Shown one piece after another: positions 46,157-53,075 of a stretch of DNA of 64,000 nucleotides. Source of the stretch: Georgenia sp. TF02-10 (GTDB lineage: Bacteria > Actinomycetota > Actinomycetes > Actinomycetales > Actinomycetaceae). How positions within the stretch are numbered: position 1 is the stretch's first letter; the number at the start of each line of letters is the position of its first letter. The stretch is from positions 1,674,001 through 1,738,000 of the forward strand of contig NZ_CP094289.1 in assembly GCF_022759505.1 (NCBI RefSeq), read 5' to 3'. The position numbers and the translations under genes were made by a program. A model generated the notes under the pieces. That model saw only the letters and a list, made by a program, of their open reading frames with translations. It was not told where the DNA came from and made no database searches.

Positions 46157-46621
46157 ATGACGCACCCGATCATGTTCGACGACGCCGACCCCTTCCTCGG
46201 CCGCCTGCGCCGCCTCGCGCTCGCCTTCCCCGACGCCGAGGAGCACGTCGCGCACGGCCGGCCCACGTTCCGGGCCGGGAAGACCTTCGCCATCTTCGGC
46301 TCCAGCACCAAGGGTTCGGCCACGGTCCGGGTCAGGTACCCCCGCGGGCTCCTCGTGCTTCCCGCGCCCGGTGAGCGGACGGCGCTGCTGGAAGACCCGC
46401 GCGCGTTCGTCCCCGCCTACCACGGACCCGCCGGCTGGCTCGGGCTGGACCTGGCCCACGACGGGGCCGGCCCGGCGGACGTGGACTGGCAGGAGGTCGC
46501 CGAGCTGCTCGACGACTCCTACCGCCAGGTCGCCGGCCCGCGCCGGGTGGCCCGGCTCGACGCCGACGGCGGGCCGGCCGCGCCGGGTCAGGCCGTCTCC
46601 CAGCCGGGGGTCGCGGGGTAG
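46157..46621 (+). CDS. MmcQ/YjbR family protein
   Basis: The 154-residue protein shows the YjbR-type DNA-binding-like fold: LRRLALAFPDAEEHVAHGRP, TFRAGKTFAIFGSS, ALLEDPRAFVPAYHGPAGWL, then VDWQEVAELLDDSYRQVAG. These small cytoplasmic proteins have a double-wing motif and unknown function. ATG 46157 follows GGGAGGG. The last 20 residues are a low-complexity tail. No operon partner on its strand is close; DUF2277 follows 138 bases later. Confidence 0.88.
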   Translation: MTHPIMFDDADPFLGRLRRLALAFPDAEEHVAHGRPTFRAGKTFAIFGSSTKGSATVRVRYPRGLLVLPAPGERTALLEDPRAFVPAYHGPAGWLGLDLAHDGAGPADVDWQEVAELLDDSYRQVAGPRRVARLDADGGPAAPGQAVSQPGVAG

Positions 46622-46759
46622 AGCGCGGCCGGCGGGGCCTGGCGGAACGGGCACCGTGAATCCCGGCAGCTCGGCCGTCCACCACCATCGCCTCGTGCCC
46701 GCTCGGTGTCCTGCCGCCCGCCTCTTCCGCTCTCGCCGCGTCGCTGTCACGCTGGGTCC

Positions 46760-47038
46760 ATGTGCCGAAACATCCACGTCCTGCACAACTTCGCCCCGCC
46801 GGCCGCCTCCGAGGAGGTCCGGGCGGCGTCCCTGCAGTACGTCCGCAAGGTCGCCGGGATGACCAAGCCCTCGCAGGCCAACCAGGAGGCGTTCGACCGC
46901 GCGGTTGACCAGGTCGCGGCGGCCACCCAGGAGCTGCTCGACTCCCTGGTGACGGTTGCGCCGCCGAAGGACCGGGAGGTCGAGGCGGCCAAGGCCCGGG
47001 AGCGTAGCCGGAAGCGCTTCGCGACCCAGGCCGGGTAG
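46760..47038 (+). CDS. DUF2277 family protein
   Basis: The 92-residue protein starts MCRNIHVLHNFAPPAASEEV, the invariant start of DUF2277, and continues with AASLQYVRKVAGMTKPSQAN and a basic tail (KARERSRKRFATQAG). The conserved MCRNI start fixes the ATG at 46760 even though no ribosome binding site is visible, so translation may be leaderless. The family is common in actinobacteria; its role is unknown. Confidence 0.9.
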   Translation: MCRNIHVLHNFAPPAASEEVRAASLQYVRKVAGMTKPSQANQEAFDRAVDQVAAATQELLDSLVTVAPPKDREVEAAKARERSRKRFATQAG

Positions 47039-47080
47039 CCGCTGCGGCCTGTCCGGGGCAGCCCGGCATCCGGTGCGGGG

Positions 47081-47476
47081 TCAGAGCGAGACGAGCGAGA
47101 GGGACGGATCCAGGCGTCGCAGGTCCCCTGCGTCGCTGGTCACGACGACCTGGCCGGTCCGGCGGGCGCAGAGAACCACATGCGCGTCCACGACGTCTGC
47201 CGTGCCCGATGCCGCCAGCAGGCGGCCGACGGCGGTCGCCCCCAGCCGGTCGAGAGCCACGACGTCAGTGGCCGGCTGGCGCAGGAGACGGGCGAGTCGA
47301 ACCTGGCGGGTTGGGTTGCGTACCGCCTGGGCAAGAGCCGTCGCAGGGATGGTCACGCGGGCGGCGGTCTCCAGCGCCCGGGCCAGGAGCGTGATGACTC
47401 GGCGGTCGCCACGGTCCAGGCCGATGAGGGCCCCTGCGTCGAGCGTTACACCCCGGTCACGCGGCGCCAGCGTCAC
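47081..47476 (-). CDS. PIN domain ribonuclease toxin (VapC-like)
   Basis: The 131-residue protein has the PIN fold signature: VTLDAGALIGLDRGDRRV with the first acidic residue, VTIPATALAQAVR, and VVDAHVVLCARRTG followed by TSDAGDLRRL. VapC toxins cleave tRNA or rRNA with Mg and are held inactive by VapB. The conserved glutamate of the second motif is replaced (TIPATALAQ), so activity may be altered. The GTG at 47476 lies inside the vapB 3' end; ATG 47497 is an alternative start. Coupling with the antitoxin gene supports a TA operon. Confidence 0.82.
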   Translation of the reverse strand: MTLAPRDRGVTLDAGALIGLDRGDRRVITLLARALETAARVTIPATALAQAVRNPTRQVRLARLLRQPATDVVALDRLGATAVGRLLAASGTADVVDAHVVLCARRTGQVVVTSDAGDLRRLDPSLSLVSL

Positions 47477-47714
47477 GGCCCTGGCCGAGAACATCATCCG
47501 CCCAGGCGCGCTCCTGGGCCGACAGCTCGCCGCCCGTATCAGCGAGCGCTTCTCTCAGCATCAGGCTCCACCCCGCCACGTCGTCCAGTGCGAGGGCCAC
47601 AGCGTGCTGGACGAAGCCGGACACCGAGGTGGCCTGGCCCGCCTCGACAAGCCGACGCACCTCATCGAGCGTCGCCACCGGCAAGGTGACGGTGACCTTC
47701 CGAGTGTCTGCCAT
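47457..47714 (-). CDS. Antitoxin of the VapBC pair (ribbon-helix-helix)
   Basis: The 85-residue protein begins MADTRKVTVTLPVATLDEVR, the beta strand and first helix of a ribbon-helix-helix DNA-binding fold, then VEAGQATSVSGFVQHAVALAL. The acidic, helical C terminus (SAQERAWADDVLGQ) would bind the toxin. ATG 47714 lacks a ribosome binding site but sits seven bases after a -10-like TATGGT, so it may be leaderless. Repeats of GGTATGG over the start probably form the autoregulatory operator. Confidence 0.82.
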   Translation of the reverse strand: MADTRKVTVTLPVATLDEVRRLVEAGQATSVSGFVQHAVALALDDVAGWSLMLREALADTGGELSAQERAWADDVLGQGRDAGAA

Positions 47715-47729
47715 ACCAGTCACCATACC
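47711..47729 (-). promoter_or_regulatory. Direct-repeat operator over the vapB start
   Basis: The minus strand carries GGTATGG at 47729-47723 and again at 47717-47711, a 12-base period that overlaps the ATG. Such spaced repeats suit binding of two ribbon-helix-helix dimers on one DNA face. Confidence 0.4.
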
Positions 47730-47884
47730 GGCCAGGGAATGCTCTGGCCACCGCCTCGGGTGGACTACTTGATGCCGGCCGTGCCTCCGCGGAGACGGCA
47801 GCCGGGAGTGGACGGCTGCGCTCCACCCACCACCCACGGCGCTGGGCTACAACGGCGCTGCGTTGCCCGACGGTGCTGCCCGGG

Positions 47885-48370
47885 TCAGCCGCCGCCGGCG
47901 TACCCGTGCTGGCGCCACGCCTCGTACACCGCCACTGCGGCGGCGTTGGAGAGGTTGAGCGACCGGGTGCCCGGCACCATCGGGATACGCAGCCGCGCGG
48001 TGACGCGCGGGTCGGCCAGCACCTCCGCCGGCAGCCCGGTGGGCTCGGGGCCGAAGAGCAGCGCGTCGCCGGGGAGGTAGTCGACGTCGGCGAAGCTGGT
48101 GCTGGCGTGCCCGGTGAAGGCCAGCACCCGCCCCGGCGCGACGGCGGCCAGGGCCGAGTCGAGGTCGGGGTGCACCGCGACGCGGGCGAGGTCGTGGTAG
48201 TCCAGCCCGGCCCGCCGCAGGTGGGCGTCGGACAGGTCGAAGCCGAGCGGCTCGACCAGGTGGAGGGTGGCTCCGGTGCACGCCACCATGCGGATGGCGT
48301 TGCCCGTGTTCGGAGGGATCCGGGGCTCGTAGAAGACGACGTGGAACACGGGCGGCATCGTCTCAGTCAC
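47885..48370 (-). CDS. trmL: tRNA (cytidine/uridine-34-2'-O)-methyltransferase TrmL
   Basis: This SPOUT methyltransferase of 157-161 residues has motif 1 VVFYEPRIPPNTGNAIRMVA near 12-31 and LLFGPEPTGLP near 105. Motif 3 is MVPGTRSLNLSNAAAVAVYEAW near 130-151. It matches TrmL, which uses SAM to methylate the wobble ribose of some leucine tRNAs. The GTG at 48370 and an in-frame ATG at 48358 are both possible; neither has a good ribosome site. Confidence 0.9.
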   Translation of the reverse strand: MTETMPPVFHVVFYEPRIPPNTGNAIRMVACTGATLHLVEPLGFDLSDAHLRRAGLDYHDLARVAVHPDLDSALAAVAPGRVLAFTGHASTSFADVDYLPGDALLFGPEPTGLPAEVLADPRVTARLRIPMVPGTRSLNLSNAAAVAVYEAWRQHGYAGGG

Positions 48371-48438
48371 CGGTGCCCGCGTCGGCGCCGGTGCCCCGTA
48401 CGGCCGCCGGAGCCGGGGCCGCCGCCGGGGCCGCCGCA

Positions 48439-48489
48439 GGCGCCGGTCACCTGACGGCGCCGGTCACCTGTCGGCGCCGGTCAGTCGAC
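48439..48489. repeat. Three 17-bp tandem repeats between trmL and the YbaK-like gene
   Basis: GGCGCCGGTCACCTGAC at 48439, GGCGCCGGTCACCTGTC at 48456 and GGCGCCGGTCAGTCGAC at 48473. The last unit overlaps the 3' end of the YbaK-like gene. The short gap also has GC-rich pentamer repeats at 48410-48440. Confidence 0.65.
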
Positions 48490-49146
48490 CGGCCGCCCCA
48501 GCCCCTCGACGACCTCCGCCGCCGGCAGCATCGTCAGCACCTCGCCCGGCAGCAGGATCTTCGAGCCCCGGATGCCGGAGCCGACGACGGCGGGGCCGGT
48601 GCTGACCCGGGTGTCCAGCAGCAGCCGCCACCCCGGCGGCACGCCGACCGGGGTGATGGCCCCGTACTCCATCCCGGAGGCCGCCACGGCCTGCTCCATC
48701 GGCCAGAAGGACGCCTTGCGCACGTCGAGCAGCTTGCGCACGGTGGTGTTGACGTCCGCCCGGGTGGTGGCCCGCACCACGCACGCCGCGACGCGCTCCT
48801 CCCCGGCCCGCCGCCCGGCCACCAGCACGCAGTTCGCGGAGACCTCCAGCGGCAGGTCGTAGGCCTCGGTCATCGCGGCGGTGTCGGCCAGGTCCGGGTC
48901 GATCGCGGCCACCAGCACCTGCCGGGCGACGACCGGCGCCCGCGCGGCCAGGTCGTCCAGGGCGGCGGCCGCCGGCGCGGCGAGCAGGTCGGGCCGGTCC
49001 AGGGCCGGCGTCCAGGTCAGCGTGCCGAGGACGACGGCGCCCGGGGCGGGGCCGGGAACTGGCCGGCCGCCGTCGGCGGGACCCGCGGCCGCCGGCTCTC
49101 CGGCCGGTCCGGACGGGGGCGTCTGCGGCGGGGGTGTCTGCGGCAC
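48481..49146 (-). CDS. YbaK/EbsC family protein (aminoacyl-tRNA deacylase-like)
   Basis: The 221-residue protein has a Pro/Gly-rich leader (about residues 1-37) and then a YbaK-type domain: YDLPLEVSANCVLVAGRRAG, TTVRKLLDVRKASFWPMEQA, GMEYGAITPVGVPPGWRLLL, GSKILLPGEVLTMLPAAEVV. YbaK-family proteins hydrolyse mischarged aminoacyl-tRNAs in trans; the substrate of this actinobacterial branch is not established. It lies six bases downstream of the PEBP-like gene, probably in one operon. Confidence 0.87.
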   Translation of the reverse strand: MPQTPPPQTPPSGPAGEPAAAGPADGGRPVPGPAPGAVVLGTLTWTPALDRPDLLAAPAAAALDDLAARAPVVARQVLVAAIDPDLADTAAMTEAYDLPLEVSANCVLVAGRRAGEERVAACVVRATTRADVNTTVRKLLDVRKASFWPMEQAVAASGMEYGAITPVGVPPGWRLLLDTRVSTGPAVVGSGIRGSKILLPGEVLTMLPAAEVVEGLGRPVD

Positions 49147-49152
49147 GGCCGG

Positions 49153-49680
49153 TCAGCTCTGGAAGGTGGCCACGAGGATGCCCCGGGCGAGGGTGTGCGG
49201 CCGTGCCGTGCCCGCCGCCTTAGCCAGCGAGACGTCCTCGTCCAGCTCCAGGGTCTCGGTGTCCAGGGCGTGCACGACGAAGTAGTACCGGTGCGCCCGG
49301 TCCCCGGGCGGCGGCGCCGCACCGGTGTAGGCGTGCTCGCCGTCGTCGTTGCGCAGGTGAGAGGCCGCGCCCGGGAGCATCAGGTCGGACTGCCCGGCGC
49401 CCTGCTCCAGCTCGGTGGTGCCGGCGTCCAGGTCCACCACCGCCCAGTGCCACCAGCCCGACGGCGTGGGGGCGTCCGGGTCGAAGCAGGTGACCACGAA
49501 GCCCCTGGTCTCGGCCGGGAACCCGGACCAGGACAGCTGGGGCGAGACGTTGCCGCCGGCCTTGCTGTGCGCCGCCGGCATGGGGGCGCCGTCGGTGAGG
49601 TCGGTGGAGGTCACCGAGAACGCGGGCACGGCGGGCAGCTTCTCGTAGGGGTCCTGCGCGAGGGGTCGGTCGAGGTTCAC
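49153..49680 (-). CDS. YbhB/YbcL family (PEBP, Raf-kinase-inhibitor-like) protein
   Basis: The 175-residue protein has the bacterial PEBP signature CFDPDAPTPSGWWHWAVVDL (DPDAP motif near 67-71), the GGNVSPQLSWSG entry and GAAPPPGDRAHRYYFVVHAL (GDRAHRY motif). It is a cytoplasmic phosphate/phospholipid-binding fold of unclear cellular role. The GTG at 49680 is preceded by a strong GGAGGAGG. It begins the two-gene unit with the YbaK-like gene and is divergent from the SOS mutasome. Confidence 0.92.
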   Translation of the reverse strand: MNLDRPLAQDPYEKLPAVPAFSVTSTDLTDGAPMPAAHSKAGGNVSPQLSWSGFPAETRGFVVTCFDPDAPTPSGWWHWAVVDLDAGTTELEQGAGQSDLMLPGAASHLRNDDGEHAYTGAAPPPGDRAHRYYFVVHALDTETLELDEDVSLAKAAGTARPHTLARGILVATFQS

Positions 49681-49842
49681 GTGTCCTCCTCCTGCTCGGG
49701 AACTGCTCGGTCAGCTGTCCAACCTATCCCGCTCCGGGGACACGGGCCGGCCGGGTCGGTGGGGCCGGGCGATGTCACCGGCCGCGGCGACGATGCCTGG
49801 GTGGCCGCGGTTGACAGGCCGGGGACGACGGCCGAACACTAG

Positions 49843-49858
49843 TCGAACAGCAGTTCGA
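49843..49858 (+). promoter_or_regulatory. LexA (SOS) box of the imuA'-imuB operon
   Basis: TCGAAC-AGCA-GTTCGA is a perfect copy of the actinobacterial LexA consensus TCGAAC-N4-GTTCGA, ending 19 bases before the GTG of imuA'. DNA damage should derepress the operon. Confidence 0.93.
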
Positions 49859-49877
49859 CAGGAGGTGGGGTGAGGAG

Positions 49878-50807
49878 GTGGGCACCGCGCTCGCGACTGC
49901 CGGGATGGTAGACCGGCAGGCCCGGCTGGCGGCAGCTCGTTCGGCGCTGACCCGGGCGGAGACGGCCGCCGGGCTGCGTACCCGGCTGCCGGCGGCCGGG
50001 TCGGCGGGCGCCACCGCGCTGGTGGCGGTCCCCGGACCGGCGGTCGACCCGGCGGGCCCCGGGCCGACGGCGGCCCCGCCGGCCGCGGCGCAGGTCCCGG
50101 TCCCGACGGCGGGCCCCGGGACGACGGCGGTCCCGCCGTCCCCGGCGACGGTCCCGGCTGCCCCCGCCGCCCCCGCCCCGGGGGACGACCTGCCGGTGCC
50201 CGCGGCCCTGGCGCCCCTCTTCCCCGGCGGGGTGCTCGCGCGCGGCACCGTGGTGCAGGTCGCGGGCTCGACCTCCCTGCTCCTCACCCTCGCCGCCGGC
50301 GCCGCCGCCGTGGGGGCGTGGAGCGCGCTCACCGCGCTGCCGGACGTGGGCTGGCGCGCGGCCGCCGAGGCCGGGCTGGACCTGGACCGGGTGCTCGTCG
50401 TCCCCCGGCCCGGTCCCGACGCCCCGGCCGTGCTCGGCGCGCTGGCCGACGGGGTCGACCTGCTCGTCGTCGGCCGCTGCCCGGCCCTGTCCGACCGGGA
50501 CCGCCGGTCCCTCTCCGCCCGCCTGCGGGCCCGGCAGGGCGTGCTCCTGAGCGCCGGGCCCTGGCCGGGGGCGAACCTGGCCCTGACGGTCGAGCGCACC
50601 GGCTGGGAGGGGCTCGGCCGGGGGTGGGGGACGCTCGCCCGGCAGCGGATGGTCATCACCGCCGTCGGCCGGGGGGCGGCGGCCGGGCCGGTGCGGACGG
50701 TGGAGGTCAGCCTGGGCGCGGGCACGGTCCGGGCCACGGGGCCGGCCCGGCCCGCCGACGTGGGCGGGCCCGCCGAGCAGGCGCCGGTGCTGCGGGCGGT
50801 GGGGTAG
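49878..50807 (+). CDS. imuA': SOS mutagenesis accessory protein ImuA' (RecA-like)
   Basis: This 309-residue protein is a shortened RecA-like protein: VDRQARLAAARSALTRAETA at the start, a Pro/Ala-rich linker (about 45-105), then PFPGGVLARGTVVQVAGSTS-type core sequence (LFPGGVLARGTVVQVAG) and GLDLDRVLVVPRPGPDAPAV. It matches mycobacterial ImuA' (Rv3395c), which joins ImuB and DnaE2 in a translesion mutasome. The Walker A lysine-threonine pair is not evident (AGSTSLLLTLAAG). GTG 49878 follows GAGG. The stop TAG overlaps the imuB start (TAGTG). Confidence 0.87.
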   Translation: MGTALATAGMVDRQARLAAARSALTRAETAAGLRTRLPAAGSAGATALVAVPGPAVDPAGPGPTAAPPAAAQVPVPTAGPGTTAVPPSPATVPAAPAAPAPGDDLPVPAALAPLFPGGVLARGTVVQVAGSTSLLLTLAAGAAAVGAWSALTALPDVGWRAAAEAGLDLDRVLVVPRPGPDAPAVLGALADGVDLLVVGRCPALSDRDRRSLSARLRARQGVLLSAGPWPGANLALTVERTGWEGLGRGWGTLARQRMVITAVGRGAAAGPVRTVEVSLGAGTVRATGPARPADVGGPAEQAPVLRAVG

Positions 50808-52531
50808 TGGCCGTCTCCCACGCCGCGCCGACGGCGGCCGGTGCACCTGCTACGACCGTCGCGCCGACGGCGGCCGGTGCACCCGCGCCGCCCGGTACGC
50901 CCCCGCTGTCGCCGAGCGGCCCGCCCGCCCAGGCCCTGCGCCGGGCGGTCGTGTGGGTCCCGGACTGGCCGGTCGCCGCGGCCGTCGCCGAGGGGGCCGT
51001 CCCGCCGGACGCCCCCGTGGCGGTCCACGACGGGCGCGGGGTGGTGGTGACCTCCGCCGCCGCCCGGGCCGCGGGGGTGCGCCGTGGCATGCGCCGGCGC
51101 ACCGCCCAGCAGTTGTGCCCCGAGCTCGCGCTCCTCGGCGTGGACGAGGTCCGGGACGCCCGCGCCTTCGAGCCCCTCGTCCAGGTCGTGGAGACGGTGG
51201 TGGCCGGCGTCGAGGTGGTCCGTCCCGGCCTGGTCGTCATGGCCGCCCGGGGGCCCACGCGGCACCTGGGCTCGGAGGAGGCGCTGGCCGAGACGCTCGT
51301 CGGCGTCCTGGCCGAGGAGGCGGGGGCGGAGTGCCAGGTCGGCATCGGCGACGGCATGCTCACCGCCGTCCTGGCCGCCCGGCGCGGCGTCGTCGTCCCC
51401 CCGGGGCAGGCGGCCGCCGTCGCCTTCCTCGCCCCCCAGGACGTCGGCATGGTCGGCCACGCCGTCGCCGACCGCGGGTCCCGCGCGGAGGTCGCCGAGC
51501 TCGTCGACCTCCTGCGGCGCCTGGGCCTGCGCACGCTGGGCGCCCTGGCGTCGCTGGCGCCCGGCGACGTCGCCGCCCGCTTCGGCGGGCTGGGGCTGAC
51601 CGCGCAGCGCCTGGCCCGCGGGCTGGACGGACGCCCGGTGGTCGCCCGCCGCCCCGAGCAGGACGTCGTCGCCGCCGCCGACCTCGACCCGCCGGCCGAC
51701 CGGGCCGACGTCGCCGCCTTCGCCGCCCGCGGCCTGGCCGAGCAGCTGGCCGAGCGGATGCTGCGGCGCGGGGTGGTCTGCGGCCGCCTCCAGGTCGAGG
51801 CCCGTACCGAGGACGGGACCACGCTGACCCGCACCTGGGCCCTGGACGGCGCCCCCACCGCCCGCGAGCTCACTGACCGGGTCCGCTGGCAGCTCGAGGG
51901 GTGGCTCGCCGGGCGCAGCGGCCGGCCGCCCGCGGCGCCGCTGGTCCACCTCGCCCTGACCGCCCAGGAGGTCAGCCCCGCCGGGGCGGTGCAGGACGGG
52001 CTGTGGGGCCGGGCCCGGCGCGGGCAGGCCCAGGCGGACCGGGCGGCGCTGCGCGTCCAGGGCCTGCTGGGGCCCGACGGCGTGCTCGCCCCGGTGCTCC
52101 AGGGCGGCCGCGACCCGCGCTCGACCACCCGGCTCGTCGTCTGGGGGGACGAGGCGGCCCCGCTGCGCCGGACCGACGCCCCCTGGCCGGGGCAGCTGCC
52201 CAGCCCGTCGCCGGCCACGGTGCCGGCCGAGCCCGTGCCCGTGGAGGTGGCCGACGACGGCGGGGCGCCCGTGCGGGTGGACGCCCGCGGCCTGGCCAGC
52301 GCCGCCCCGGCCCGGGTGCGGCTGCCCGCCGCCGAGCCGGGGACGACGGCGTGCTGGCCGGCCGGGGAGCGGACGGTGACCGGCTGGGCCGGGCCCTGGC
52401 CGGTGACCGAGCGCTGGTGGGCGAGCGACCGGCGGCGCCGGGCCTACCTCCAGGTGTCCCTGGCCGACGCGCCGGCCCTGCTGCTCGTGCTGGAGGAGGG
52501 GTCCTGGTGGGTGGAGGGCGTCTACGACTGA
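50807..52531 (+). CDS. imuB: ImuB, Y-family polymerase-like protein of the SOS mutasome
   Basis: The 574-residue protein has a low-complexity leader (about 1-42), then a DinB/Y-family fold: RRAVVWVPDWPVAAAVAEG, GMRRRTAQQLCPELALLGVD, CQVGIGDGMLTAVLAA, LLRRLGLRTLGALASLAPGD (HhH-like), and a little-finger and C-terminal region. ImuB lacks the polymerase catalytic acids and works as an adaptor that brings DnaE2 to the beta clamp. Its GTG start overlaps the imuA' stop, so the two are translationally coupled. The long frame beginning inside imuA' (50318) is not the true start. Confidence 0.88.
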   Translation: MAVSHAAPTAAGAPATTVAPTAAGAPAPPGTPPLSPSGPPAQALRRAVVWVPDWPVAAAVAEGAVPPDAPVAVHDGRGVVVTSAAARAAGVRRGMRRRTAQQLCPELALLGVDEVRDARAFEPLVQVVETVVAGVEVVRPGLVVMAARGPTRHLGSEEALAETLVGVLAEEAGAECQVGIGDGMLTAVLAARRGVVVPPGQAAAVAFLAPQDVGMVGHAVADRGSRAEVAELVDLLRRLGLRTLGALASLAPGDVAARFGGLGLTAQRLARGLDGRPVVARRPEQDVVAAADLDPPADRADVAAFAARGLAEQLAERMLRRGVVCGRLQVEARTEDGTTLTRTWALDGAPTARELTDRVRWQLEGWLAGRSGRPPAAPLVHLALTAQEVSPAGAVQDGLWGRARRGQAQADRAALRVQGLLGPDGVLAPVLQGGRDPRSTTRLVVWGDEAAPLRRTDAPWPGQLPSPSPATVPAEPVPVEVADDGGAPVRVDARGLASAAPARVRLPAAEPGTTACWPAGERTVTGWAGPWPVTERWWASDRRRRAYLQVSLADAPALLLVLEEGSWWVEGVYD

Positions 52532-52624
52532 TCGGACGAGCGGGTGGTCCGTGGGCGGGGGGCTGACTGCCCGAGGCACACCGGCGTAGATTCGTCGGCA
52601 CGGTCGACGCTTGGAGGTGGCGGC

Positions 52625-53041
52625 GTGCCGAAGGGCGAGGTCGAGGACGTGCCGTGCGCCGGCCACGGCGAGGACCCCGCGACCGAGGCGGTGGGACCCG
52701 TCTTCGTGGCCGCCGACCTCATCGGATGGCTGGGCGTGAGCCGGCAGGTGATCGACGAGCGGGTCCGGCGCCGCGACCTGCTGGCCCTGCGGACCTCTGA
52801 CGGCTCAACCGTGTACCCGGAGTGGCAGTTCGACGTGGACGGTGCCGTGCTCCCCGGTGTCGGTGCTGCGCTCCGAGCGCTGAGCCAGGGCGGGATGGAC
52901 GACCTGACGCACCTGCTGTGGTTCGCCGGCGAGAACCCTGAGCTCGGCGGCAGCAGCGCCGCCGCATGGCTCACCGAGAAGCGCGACCCCGGCGCGGTGG
53001 TCCGGGCCGCCCAGCACACCGCCGCCGGGTGGCGCCGGTAG
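52625..53041 (+). CDS. MbcA/ParS-type antitoxin-like DNA-binding protein
   Basis: This 138-residue protein has an N-terminal excisionase-like helix-turn-helix (FVAADLIGWLGVSRQVIDER, RRDLLALRTSDGSTVYPEWQ). Its C-terminal region reads DDLTHLLWFAGENPELGGSS, AAAWLTEKRDPGAVVRAA, the pattern of Xre-MbcA-ParS toxin-binding domains. Such proteins normally pair with a RES-domain toxin gene just downstream, but here the next gene is dnaE2 (34 bases away). GTG 52625 follows GGAGG. It sits between imuB and dnaE2, downstream of the SOS-controlled pair, and could be co-transcribed with it. Function is unknown. Confidence 0.75.
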   Translation: MPKGEVEDVPCAGHGEDPATEAVGPVFVAADLIGWLGVSRQVIDERVRRRDLLALRTSDGSTVYPEWQFDVDGAVLPGVGAALRALSQGGMDDLTHLLWFAGENPELGGSSAAAWLTEKRDPGAVVRAAQHTAAGWRR

Positions 53042-53047
53042 CCCTAA

Positions 53048-53069
53048 CAGAACACATGTTCGATATGAT
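53048..53069 (+). promoter_or_regulatory. LexA box overlapping the dnaE2 promoter
   Basis: CAGAAC-ACAT-GTTCGA (53048-53063) matches the LexA consensus in all but two bases of the left half. TATGAT follows directly (53064-53069) and fits a -10 element. The dnaE2 GTG is six bases later, so the transcript is probably leaderless and LexA would block the core promoter. Confidence 0.8.
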
Positions 53070-53075
53070 CAAGCG

